DNA from: Gentiana macrophylla
Taxonomy: Eukaryota > Streptophyta > Magnoliopsida > Gentianales > Gentianaceae
Direction of reading: 5' to 3'
NCBI GenBank assembly: GCA_026214975.1
Contig: CM047805.1
Coordinates: 63,131,368-63,195,367 of the forward strand
Length of the DNA: 64,000 bases
Part shown: in pieces, positions 34,986 through 44,043 of the stretch
How positions within the stretch are numbered: position 1 is the first letter of the stretch
Layout: every line of letters starts with the position of its first letter
Program-made: the position numbers and the translations under genes
Notes under the pieces: model-generated
What the model was told of the DNA's origin: nothing
Database searches by the model: none
Seen by the model: the letters and a program-made list of their open reading frames with translations, nothing else

Positions 34986-35657
34986 CGACTAGAACCCTAA
35001 TTCTTCATCATTCGAATCCCGGATCGTATTTCAAACAAAAACCAAAGCAAAAATAGCACGTAAACACAAGCAAACTTGTATCTAAACATGCCATGATACT
35101 TTAAGACAAAACTCAAACCAACAATACATCATTCTAGCACCAAAACCGCCTACAAATTCATCTAAACCTTATACAAACGAATGAGATCATAGGGATAACT
35201 TTTCTTACCTCTAAACAGCCCTCAAAGCGCTCCAAACTCAAAGTAAACGCTCTTTGTAACACCACCAAACAGATACCAAAACGTAGCCTTCTTCACAACG
35301 ATTCCAATTCTTGCACCGGTTCGAAAATGATCAACTCTTCTTCTCCGGATTATGAAAAACTCTTTTGTTCTCTCTTTTTTCCTCTCAAGGTCGCACAAGG
35401 TAATGGGGAAGGGGCTGAAACTGAAAAAGAAGTAATTAGGTGATTAATTTCCCCTTAATACCTAATTCCACATTAACCCTTTTTCCCCAAAACGCACTTG
35501 GTTACAAAACTCATTAATTCCTTAATTACATATATAACACTCGAATATATATATAAAACGTCCAAAATACTTAACTCCGAATAAAAGGAAACCGAACCTA
35601 ATATTTCGTTTTCGCAAAAAGACACGTCTGCCCTTTCCTGAAAATCGGAATATTACA

Positions 35658-36282
35658 GATGAACTTGGGGGGTAGTTTAGCGCGTAGTTAAACGTTTTAA
35701 AGGGTAAATTGCATCATGAAACTTGCTTAAACAAAAAAAATGAATTAGCTTGACAACCTAGTTCGTTATCTCACACACCATAGCTTATAAATGTATGTTG
35801 CGGCTAGGTGTGGGAACCGGGGTTTCGGGACCGTAGAAGTTAAGGCTTAAAAGGTAGTTTGACACCTACACGTGTTCTAGGTTGACCCCACAGGCGTTGA
35901 GTTCTTTTACGTCTGGGGTTTTCAACCTTAGGCTTTACTCGTTGGACAGTTAAGATAGGAAACTCCCCCGAGATAGTCGTTTTGAGAGTAAATTAGCTCC
36001 CTGGATCATAGTTCGGCCATACCTCCGTTAAACGTAAAAGAAACCGATTAGTATAATCTTTCTTTTACGCAATAATATAACGTCCTATTTTTCTTAGTTG
36101 ACTGAACCGAAGTGCTAAGTCAGTTGTGGTACTCAAAGGCAATCTCTGTGGGTTCGACCTCGGACTCCTCAAGCACTATCTACAATCGATCCGGTCCCCT
36201 GCCGCGGTTAGAAAGTAGATTTTGCTAAGGTTTGAGTTTTACTTGATTAACCGGATTGCAAAAATCCTCTTATCATGCACTG
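35658..36282. other. Unassigned repeat-like sequence
   Basis: No gene is seen. The stretch contains CTGTGGGTTCGACCTCGG and GATCCGGTCCCC near 36147-36200, a pattern often found close to the ends of plant gypsy LTRs. It joins the Tat RNase H fragment abruptly at 36283, so it may be the truncated end of another element. Confidence 0.3.
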
Positions 36283-36650
36283 TGCTTCAAATTTAAAGCT
36301 ACTAACAATGAAGCTGAGTATGAAGCGCTAATTACGGGGCTCAGACTGGCCGCAAATTTAGGGGTGAGAAACTTACAGGTGTTCAGTGATTCCAGTTGGT
36401 CGTGAATCATGTTAAAGGTGAGTATGAAGCAAAGGAATAAACTATGAAGAAGTATGTCTCCATAGCACGAGATTGATAGCCGAATTTGAAGATGTTTAGC
36501 TGGGGCAGATTCCCAGATCTAAGAATGCACGCGCCGATGAACTCTCTAAGCTAGCTTCAAATTTTGTCTCCGACGGAAAAGTATTGATCGAGCAAGTAGC
36601 AGAACGAAATTATGAGCAGAAAGAAGCCAAACCAATCATTCAATAGGCCA
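36283..36650 (+). pseudogene. Tat RNase H
   Basis: Translation from 36283 gives ATNNEAEYEALITGLRLA and NLQVFSDSSW, then a TGA. The chain continues in another frame with NHVKGEYEAKE, KKYVSIAR and IPRSKNARADELSKLAS, broken by further stops. The D, E and D positions of the RNase H fold are visible. In Tat elements this is the archaeal-type RNase H domain. Confidence 0.8.
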
Positions 36651-36655
36651 CCTGG

Positions 36656-37800
36656 ATGGATCCTATAGTGGCCTTCCTGAAAAATAGCCTGGTCCCAACC
36701 GACAAAGCTCAAGCTCGGAAAATAAGGCTTCTGGCGAGCATGTACTCCTTGGTTAACGATATATTGTATCAAAAATCTTTTATTTCACCATGGTTGCGTT
36801 GTGCTACAAAGGAAGAAGGGAATTACCTTCTTCGCGAGATCCACTTAGGAATTTGTGGAAATCATATAGGAGCTAGACTATTTGGATATTATTGGCTGAG
36901 CATCCAAGCGGATGCTCGGGAATTGGTAATGACTTGCAGAACATGCCAGGTGCATGACAACCATACCCGCCAACCTTCACAGCAGCTGATCCCCATAATA
37001 TCTCATTGGCCTTTCGACCAGTGGGGTATTGACCTGGTCGGACCATTACCTAGAGCACCGGGTAATTTAAGATTTTTAGTCGTAGCCATTGATTATTTCA
37101 CCAAGTGGGTGAAGGCAGAACCATTGACCACAATAACAGGCAAGACCATTACCTAGAGCACCGGTATGGGATCCCAAAAAGCATCATATCTGACAATGGC
37201 ACACAGTTTGAAGACATAATAGTCCGAGAATGGTGCTCTGAACTCGGGATTACGCAGCATTTCACATCAGTCGGTCACCCGCAAGCCAATGTCCAAGTGG
37301 AACAAGTCAACATGCAGATCAAGACTAGCCTGAAAAAGCGGCTAGAAGAAGGCGAGAACTGGGTAGAATAGTTCCCCAATGTGCTATGGGCATACAGAAC
37401 CATGCCCAACTCTGCTACTGGGGAAACCCCATTCTCATTAGCTTACGGGTGCGAAGCGGTCATCCCTGCGGAGATTGGACTACCCTCTCCTCGAGCAGAG
37501 CTCTACAACCAAGCAGACCAGGAAATAGAGTTACGACATCTCAAAGATGACCTAGAGGAGAATCGTTAAATTGCATTCATCAGGATGGCTAAGTAAAAGC
37601 AGTGAATGTCCCAATACTATAATGCCAGAGTCAAAGACTCATACTTTAACAGGCAGGATCCTCAAGGCAAGGTACAACCAAATCGGGAAGGCCCCTACAA
37701 AGTGATTAAGGTGCACGGTAAAGGTGCATATCAGCTGGCTGACGCTCAAGGAAAGGCACCATTCCGCGAAGCTTGAACACGGTCAATCTAAGACGATTAT
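36656..37800 (+). pseudogene. Tat integrase
   Basis: The 36656-37156 frame has the zinc-binding part (HLGICGNHIGARLFGYYWLS, CRTCQVH) and the start of the catalytic core (QWGIDLVGPLPRAPGNLRFL, VVAIDYFTKWVKAEPL). A stop and shift follow, then 37105-37371 with RYGIPKSIISDNGTQFE and SVGHPQANVQVEQVNMQIK, and 37381-37569 with LWAYRTMPNSATGETPFSLA and AYGCEAVIPAEIG. The D, D and E residues are present. The end near 37800 reads VNLRRLYA-like sequence, the usual polyprotein C terminus. Stops at 37156, 37369 and 37567 inactivate it. Confidence 0.9.
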
Positions 37801-38150
37801 ATGCCTAAGGCGAGTTCTAGGCTATTTATTATTTCTATTGCTTGAACTATGATGTAATAAGTTGCATTCATATGATTTCATTTCAATAAGATTTACCTTT
37901 TTCTATATTGCTTGTGTTTTTTACAATGGCGTTTCGAAGGTTTGCAAAGCAGACCGCATTACACTAAGCTCAACAAGTGGGCCCTACTTATAGATGAAGA
38001 TCAGCCTAACTAATAAAATTAAACACCTGCATGACAGACCAAACAATTTACGCTCGGTGACTGAGTGATGTAACTAAGTTGCAAGACAGCATTATAAATT
38101 GTGCAAAGGACACATTAATATCTGCAGGACAGACCAAATAGTTTAAAAAA
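37801..38150 (+). other. Start of the Tat 3' region
   Basis: No gene is seen. From about 38027 a degenerate repeat begins, with CTGCAGGACAGACCAAATA and GCTCGGTGACTGAG-like units. The same units continue after the insertion at 40195-40470, which shows that the intervening sequence is inserted. Confidence 0.5.
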
Positions 38151-38639
38151 TGTAACACCCCACCCTCGGACGGGCCCTTATCCGGGGTGAGTCATTACTT
38201 TCCTGTTCTCAGAGGTGAAATGCAATGAAAATAAATTTAATAAATATTTCCAAATGTTCTTCAATTATTCAAAACACCAACTGTGTTAAGGGTGATTTTA
38301 TAAGTTTTATAAGGATATATTTTATGTCAATTTCCCCCATATGTGGATGTTTTTCATAGAAATCGAGCTTTATATTGAAGTATTGAGCAAGTGATGTTTT
38401 TAATGGGTTAGTTGCAAAATTGTATGATTTATGTGTAAAATTGATGCTTTTATATTGATTTGGAAGATACTACATTTTGCAATGTGTTTGATGTATTGTA
38501 GATACACAATTTCGACCAAAAAGAGGATTAAAAGAGGTTAACAATCGGATTAATGAAGAGGAGAAGAGATAAAGATGAAATCGATGGAAGATAAAGATGA
38601 GAAGATCGATTTTTGAGCAAGCTGAACGTTCGTTCAAGT

Positions 38640-38878
38640 CCCGTCCAGGTTGGACGGGCGTCCATCAAAGTGGACGGGCGTCCAGGCTGAGATTTTCGAT
38701 TCAGATAAGTCAAGTTTCCAGTGAACTGGCGTCCAGAAGCTTGAACTGGCGTCCAGAGTGGACGAGCGTCCAGGAGAAGAAAGTTGATTCAGAGAGTTTG
38801 GACGCTAAGTGGACGGGCGTCTGAAGCAAGTCCAAGGTATCTTGGACGGGCGTCCAACAAGGCGGACGGGCGTCCTTC
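38640..38878. repeat. Second array of the 14-bp palindrome
   Basis: About nine copies of TGGACGGGCGTCCA or variants (GAACTGGCGTCCAG, TGGACGAGCGTCCA) occur here. This is the reverse complement of the gypsy LTR motif TGGACGCCCGTCCA. The array lies 30-270 bp upstream of the TATA box at 38909. Confidence 0.8.
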
Positions 38879-38908
38879 GACCGACCTACAACAGCCGACT
38901 TTATTTTC

Positions 38909-38916
38909 TATAAATA
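38909..38916 (+). promoter_or_regulatory. TATA box of the inserted element
   Basis: TATAAATA lies in the context TTTCTATAAATACCAGCG, followed after 20-60 bp by AAACCCTAG and AAACCCTAATTTC, a typical plant leader composition. Confidence 0.55.
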
Positions 38917-40194
38917 CCAGCGCTTTGCAAACCCTAGGACATATAATTTTATACAGCCGCATACACAGAAAACCCTAATTTCGAGATCAAGTCACCTCGG
39001 CCGGCTGAGCCTTGGTGCTTGGCCGGCCGAGGGTTGTTTCTTTTCATCTTTATTTTCTTTTTTTTCTGCTATTTTTGGCTGGATGATTTGGAGGCTAGAC
39101 AATTTGTTCAAGTTATTTAAATCCGTTTCATCAGGTTCTTTCTTTTCAATCTTAAGTTTGTTTTGTGATTTTTGATTAAAGTTGTTATCTTTTCTATATG
39201 CTTATTTTTTATGCAATCGATATCGAAAGATGAATTGTTATTGATGTTTACCGTATGACGAGAGTCGGTGTAAACCTTAGATCACCATAGGAAAGATGGG
39301 ATTTTTAACCTTGACATAACGAGAGTTGATAGGTTGAATATCTAGGTTGCTAGATTGAGAGATCTTACACCTTGGTTTGAGAGCGTCAATCTTATATATC
39401 GAGAGACGAGAGATTGATAGGCGAATTATCTACGAGAGTAGGAATTCATACCTCCATTAGGTGAACCACAATTTTAGTTGACTCATCACAAGACAAATTT
39501 ATAGAGGAAATTAAGGGTTGCGGGATCGGTGGATAATTACTTGTTCGATTGTTTAAATCACTATGATCATCGTTTTTATTGTTTTTTCTCGTTTATAGTT
39601 TTATTTATTTATTATCGCTTTTATCCTTCCTGACTTTGGACTGACAATCCTCTGTCCAGTTTATTTTATTGTTTGTAGTTTTAGGTTTAGAAATAATTGG
39701 TATCAATCTTAGGAAAATTAATGAACGAGATACCCCGATTCCCTGTGACCGACTCCGGTATTAATCGCTGTACTACGATCCCTACACTTGGGGAATACCG
39801 GATTTATAAATTTTATTACTTGTTTATTTTCATTGCATAAAATCCGAGACAAACTGCAACCCTCAAAAGTCACTTTTGTTCCAAAAAAAATGTTAAGAAT
39901 TTGTTTTTAAAAAAACGGACAAAATAAATATAAACATGCATCACATGATGCATTTATTTCAACTAATGCATAAGTCTAAGTGCTAACATGATAAAATAAA
40001 ATTCTTGACACCAAGCTGAGACATTGTCTTAGTACTGCTGAGGAAGATTCACTACCGCGGATGATCGACACACGAATCTAGGAACTCTACTAGCTAAACT
40101 GATCTACCTGAAAGGTGTTAAAAATAAGGGGTGAGCTTAAACAAACTCAGTGAGTACTGTTGATCACAAATGATTGATTCATTTGATTCGAAAC

Positions 40195-40470
40195 TGCAGA
40201 GCAGATTAAAAATAGACTCGGAGACCGAGCAATGATCGAACTGCCGAGCAGTCAAAGTAAATAAAAGTTTGCATAAACAAATTATAAAATCTGTAGAACA
40301 GACCACCAATAACAAAGCTCGGAAATCGAGCATGCATAATAACTGCAGGGCAGCAATACAAAACTTTGGTCAGGGACAACACACACAATTAAAGTCTGCA
40401 GAGCAGACCGCCTAATATACTGCTCGGAGACTGCAAAACGGATCACCTAATATCGAGCATCGCAACAGAC
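40195..40470. repeat. Degenerate tandem units in the Tat 3' region
   Basis: Units combine CTGCAGAGCAGACC-like and GCTCGGAGACCGAGC-like motifs at intervals of about 60-90 bp. The part with CTCGGAGACCGAG is itself palindromic. Related units sit left of the insertion at 38027-38140. Confidence 0.55.
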
Positions 40471-40583
40471 TCAATGAGTTTGTAACTACCAACTCTTTAA
40501 GCCTGTAGGGCATACCGTTAAACGACTAAATTCTAAAAATTACTTTCAAGTATGCCTTGTCAACATTAGACATGCCATACTTT

Positions 40584-40600
40584 GGGGGGGGGGGGGGGGG
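40584..40600. repeat. G17 homopolymer
   Basis: Seventeen consecutive G bases lie just downstream of the antisense gene. The exact length is unreliable in any assembly. Confidence 0.9.
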
Positions 40601-41430
40601 AAATAAGAGAATCAAAAATCAACCGAAAGCAAAGTAAGGAATAAATAGAAAGCAAAGTAAAGGCAAAAGTAAGTGCTTTTTCTTTACATTTTGAAAAAAA
40701 GAATTTGTTTTACAAAGAAAACGACCGCAGAGCAGGTCGCAGTCAAAACAAAGAAAAAGAAAAACTGGGGCTGTCTCAAGAAGATTTAGGCTGAGAAGCA
40801 TCGGGCTGAGCATCCCTCTCTGGAGGTATAACTGTTGAACCAGCGGCTGGTCGGGATGAAGAAGCGGTGGCGTACTTAAGAGCAATGTCCACTCCTGACT
40901 TAAGCTCTTTGAGCCGCTCGTTGTAAACTTTTCCCATGCCAGCTTTATACATTCCCCTATTCTTCAACTTGGTGGGATCAAGACCCCCCAGCTGGGCTAT
41001 GGCATCGTCAATCCCCACAGAGTATCCATGATTGACCAGGGGGATGAGCAGAGCAGAAAGGACCCCGTCAAAATGAGAAGTGCTGTAGTAATCTCGGATG
41101 CCCTTAGCAATAAGTGTGGGGATAGATTCCTCTGAGGCATTCCGAGTAGATCGTGCTTCAACCAGACTCTTCTCGGCCTCAGTTTTCTGAGCGTTCAGTT
41201 GATCGTTCAGGGCCTACACTTCTTCAGCATGTGTCGCCTACAGAGTCTGCATCTCGATTCTCGACCATGTGATAACTCTTTGGGCCGGCCGCCTATTTCT
41301 TCTTTGACTCATACAAGTCCTTGTATTTCTTCTTGCCAGCTTTCAGATCGGCCACAGTTTTCTCGTGCTCCTCAGCAACAGCTTTAGATTTGGCCAAACA
41401 GCCGAACATTTCTTGCCATATGCGGGCACC

Positions 41431-41501
41431 CTGAAAGAACAAAGCAATGAATCATGGAGTAGAGGGTCAGTAAGAAATAGCAGCAAAAGTTAAATCACTA
41501 C
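41431..41501 (-). other. Predicted intron 2 of the antisense gene
   Basis: On the minus strand the donor is GCTT/GTAGTG and the acceptor TTGTTCTTTCAG/GGTGCC. The intron is 71 bases and joins MVQVVIA to the GARIWQEMFGCLAKSKAV frame. Splicing is predicted only. Confidence 0.55.
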
Positions 41502-41954
41502 AAGCTATAACAACTTGTACCATTTCTGCCAAGTCCATAGTAGACATGGCTGACAGTTGCTCATGCACCATGGATGCATCGCTCGGACCAACTCCTCCCG
41601 CTGAGATGGTCAGAAGGTGGGTATGCCCCCTCTTACGGTATGGCCCCTCGGGAGAGATGGTGACCACTTTTGTTGATCATCTCCATAGGATAAGGTCAGA
41701 GGCCCCATCCCGACCAAGTGGGTGGTCTGAAACTTCCACATCTTCGTCCTCCTGACCGTGAGGAGAGACCATGGCATCATCAGGATGTTCGGATAGAGAC
41801 TTGGCCCCTTCAGCATCCAAGATAGAGCCAGCCGCACAGATAGGCAATGGCACTTGGTTTGCTTGGTCCTCATAGACCAAGGGTGCCTCCTCTTGTTCTT
41901 CCTGTAGGATATTCTCAGCTCCAGCTCCAGAAAGCAGAAACGCAAGATCGTCCA

Positions 41955-42025
41955 CTGCACAATAAAAAAGAGATTAGTATGCAAAACCTTGTCGAAAATA
42001 TGAAATGATTAAAAGGAGACCCTAC
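41955..42025 (-). other. Predicted intron 1 of the antisense gene
   Basis: On the minus strand the donor is CTT/GTAGGG and the acceptor TTATTGTGCAG/TGGACG. Removing 71 bases joins TAPKRNL to the VDDLAFLLSGAGAEN frame. Splicing is predicted only. Confidence 0.55.
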
Positions 42026-42847
42026 AAGATTTCTCTTCGGCGCAGTAAACTGCACGTATGCCTCCGGACCAGCATCGCTCAAGAGGGCCCGATAAATTAG
42101 CTCTGAAGTATAATCCGAGCAGTTTAGAGATATGTTCAGCTCCCTGATAACCCGAATCCAGTCCTTTAGGTCAGTAGATTCAGGGGCAACATCCTGGTCT
42201 AGAGTTGCAGAATTCCATCGGCCCAACCCCTCATGACGGACAAAGAAAAACCTCTATTTCCACCTTTTGAAAGATGTTTTCCCCTTGAGCTGGATGGGAA
42301 TGTTAGCCAGGGAGTCTGAACGGCGGAGAAAATAGTATCAGCCGGGGGAATTGGGTACTTTGGAGCGACGATAGAATACTCGGAAAAGCTCAACGGAAAA
42401 CCTAGTCCTTACTTATCGGCACCAAATCGCAAAACCTACAATGGATCTAATCCCGTTGGGAGCAGTTTTGGCAATCCCCGGGTTGTAATAATGAAGAGTG
42501 GCCACAAAGGCCGGACAAAGGGGAAGCCTTATACCACAGTTGAGCTGTTCTTTGTAGACTGCACAGTAACCGGTATGGGGCTCATAGGCATACCGGCCGA
42601 CGACCCGAGCATCTGTTTTAGATTTGGGACTTATTGGAATCTGAGGGGCAAATCTGTTGACATCTATGTGCCTAAGCAGCCCATGATGGATCGAGTTGCC
42701 TTTAAGATGCCTAAGAAAAGCAGAATCCCTAGTGACCGGAGGCAAAGAATGCCTGGGAACGAGTCCCGCTAAAGAGTGAGGAAAATGAATAGTGGCATCC
42801 GGAGAAGATGAAGTACATGGGGCTGGGTTGGAAACAACCTCCTCCAT

Positions 42848-43300
42848 TTCAAAATCAAATGAGGATTATAAGCCTATTTCTCTATCTATGGACTCGTCAG
42901 TATGAGTAGAAGAGCTCACCCTCATAAATGAAGAAAGTAAATAAAAACAAAATGAAATATTGGAGAAAATACTTACTTGCAAACAAGAAGAAGAAGAAGA
43001 AGAAGAAAAGGACGATGGCTTGCTTCAGACTTGAGTATAAAATGGCAGAAATAATGAGGAAATAACGTTTGAGGTGAGAGGTTATAACCTCAATCGTCGC
43101 CTCGGTTAATGACCCACTTTATGTCAGAAGATATAAACGCCTCGTTTCTCGTGACAATAATGACAATTACAGCAACGCCTTTGGCACGTGTCAGAGCGCG
43201 TCTCGATCGGCTCCCACAGAGAAAAGCGCACGGCCAAGACCGAGCATGGTCAACAACAAATCGCCCAAGTCCAAAGGTCCAGGTCGACCTGGGGGGCTTA
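42848..43300 (+). other. Tat 3' region and polypurine tract
   Basis: No coding sequence is recognised. A run of AAG and AAGAAG triplets at 42980-43012 precedes the antisense start on the minus strand and may be its leader. The purine-rich CTGGGGGGC at 43289-43297 directly before the LTR is the likely polypurine tract. Confidence 0.5.
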
Positions 43301-43918
43301 TGATGATGGTCGGCTCTGTCAAGGTCACGTGTCATGAAAACAATGGCCGAACCTTAACTAAGGTACGGAGGTCATCCTGACCAGTGGTCGAGAGGTTGAC
43401 CAGTATCCACAGCAAATCGAGCATAGCGAGCTGCCTTGCTCTTCCCGACCACAGCAGGACGGTTCGGTCCGTAGAAGAAGTGCAGAGCGCGACCCTAGGT
43501 GCTCGTCCATGTACGCCCGAACCATTAGTCAGTAATGTGCATGTTTCCTTAATAAAGGGATAAGCTTATGGAAAGAATCCAGCCTCACTAAGGCTCCGAT
43601 TCAACATTAAAGATAAAAGAGATATTATCTCCTAAAAGTCAGGGATTCGTATCAATCCTAATTGATACTAACGTAACCGAGTCCTTGAAGGACACGGTAG
43701 GATTAGGGTTAGGACTCTACATATACATACCCCTCCTCAGAACTACGGCCGACTTGATTCCAATTGAGAGATTGGATACATAGGCAGCTTGATAACAACT
43801 CAGGTTCAGTCAACATATAACAAAAAAATCCCCTCTTTTGATGTTTGCCGGTGATCGGAGAACTACCACTAGATCGTTTCGCCCGAAAACCAATAACTGG
43901 GGAAATCCGACTTCATCA
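43301..43918 (+). mobile_element. 3' LTR of the Tat element
   Basis: The LTR begins TGATGATGGTCGGC after the G-rich tract and ends CCGACTTCATCA, giving a 6-bp terminal inverted repeat TGATGA/TCATCA. Its length is 618 bp. It contains a TATA-like stretch (CTACATATACATACC) near 43711. The next bases are GACAA; no partner duplication can be checked because the 5' end of the element is missing. Confidence 0.7.
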
Positions 43919-44043
43919 GACAACAATACTGTTAATAAAAGTTCAGGTCTTACGGTATGTTTGTATATAGTTTATATATACATATACATATTGTCATATC
44001 AATTTTTATATATATCATAAAAGGGAGTACTAATTAAAATGGA

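Larger units (their letters stand above)
16847..35657 (-). mobile_element. Ty3/gypsy chromovirus-like element, interrupted by element B
   Basis: The element is minus-strand. Its right (5') LTR is 33513-35657. Then come a primer-binding site, gag, protease, reverse transcriptase, RNase H, integrase with an H2C2 zinc finger, a chromodomain-like tail, a polypurine tract, and the left (3') LTR in two parts (16847-18172 and 27559-28382). Integrase after RNase H is the gypsy order. Without the nested element it would be about 9.4 kb. The flanking bases are GATAT on the left and GATGA on the right, so no clean target-site duplication remains. The coding region has many stops and frameshifts. Confidence 0.85.
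33513..35657 (-). mobile_element. 5' LTR of the gypsy element (right side)
   Basis: The LTR aligns with 16847-18172 plus 27559-28382. On the plus strand it runs from GTAACGCCCGCTCCCGGACA to GGAATATTACA, 2145 bp. It carries about nine copies of a 14-bp palindrome (34765-34985) and a minus-strand TATA-like TATAAAAC at 34658-34665 about 100 bp downstream of them. Confidence 0.9.
38297..39892 (+). mobile_element. Promoter-bearing LTR-like or retroposed insert
   Basis: The 1.6-kb insert lies between two copies of TGTTAAG (38290-38296 and about 39893-39899) and ends in a run of A, so either a retroposed sequence or a solo LTR with chance repeats is possible. It contains about nine copies of a 14-bp palindrome at 38640-38878, a TATA box at 38909 and a transcribed-looking leader (AAACCCTAG, AAACCCTAATT). 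No protein domain is seen. Confidence 0.4.
38151..40190. mobile_element. LTR-like insertion in the Tat 3' region
   Basis: The segment starts TGTAACACCCCACCCTCGG, resembling the first 50 bases of the gypsy LTR at 16847 (TGTAACACCCCGTTCCCGG and CCTTATCCGG). It has no coding sequence. Its right end is uncertain; Tat-type repeat units resume by about 40195. It is probably a solo LTR of a related gypsy family, itself interrupted by the insert at 38297-39892. Confidence 0.4.
40776..42847 (-). pseudogene. Antisense accessory gene of the Tat element
   Basis: The minus-strand frame starts at ATG 42847 (MEEVVSNPAP). It continues in one frame through LNCGIRLPLCPAFVATLHYY and NPGIAKTAPN to SFKRWK and FFFVRHEGLGRWN, resembling the family called putative gypsy-type transposon or Transposase_28 (PF04195). 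Two introns are predicted: 41955-42025 and 41431-41501, each 71 bp with GT and AG ends (acceptors TTGTGCAG and TTCTTTCAG). Exon 3 encodes a lysine and glutamate-rich, coiled-coil-like stretch (AVAEEHEKTVADLKAGKKKY). The C terminus ends DASQPKSS. Stops at about 42410, 41677 and in the coiled-coil inactivate this copy. Tat elements such as Grande are known to carry an antisense accessory gene here; its role is unclear. Confidence 0.65.
36283..43918 (+). mobile_element. 3' half of a Tat-type Ty3/gypsy element
   Basis: On the plus strand the order is RNase H, integrase, a long 3' region with an antisense gene, a polypurine tract and a 3' LTR. The RNase H signature NNEAEYEALITGLRLA and the long 3' region with an antisense reading frame are typical of the Tat lineage (Ogre, Retand and Grande types). 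Gag, protease and reverse transcriptase are absent, so the element is truncated at its 5' side. It is interrupted at about 38151-40190 by LTR-like insertions. Confidence 0.8.

Noticed and set aside
16842..35662. Target-site duplication GATAT/GATGA for the gypsy element
   Set aside because: Only three of five bases agree, so I do not claim it.
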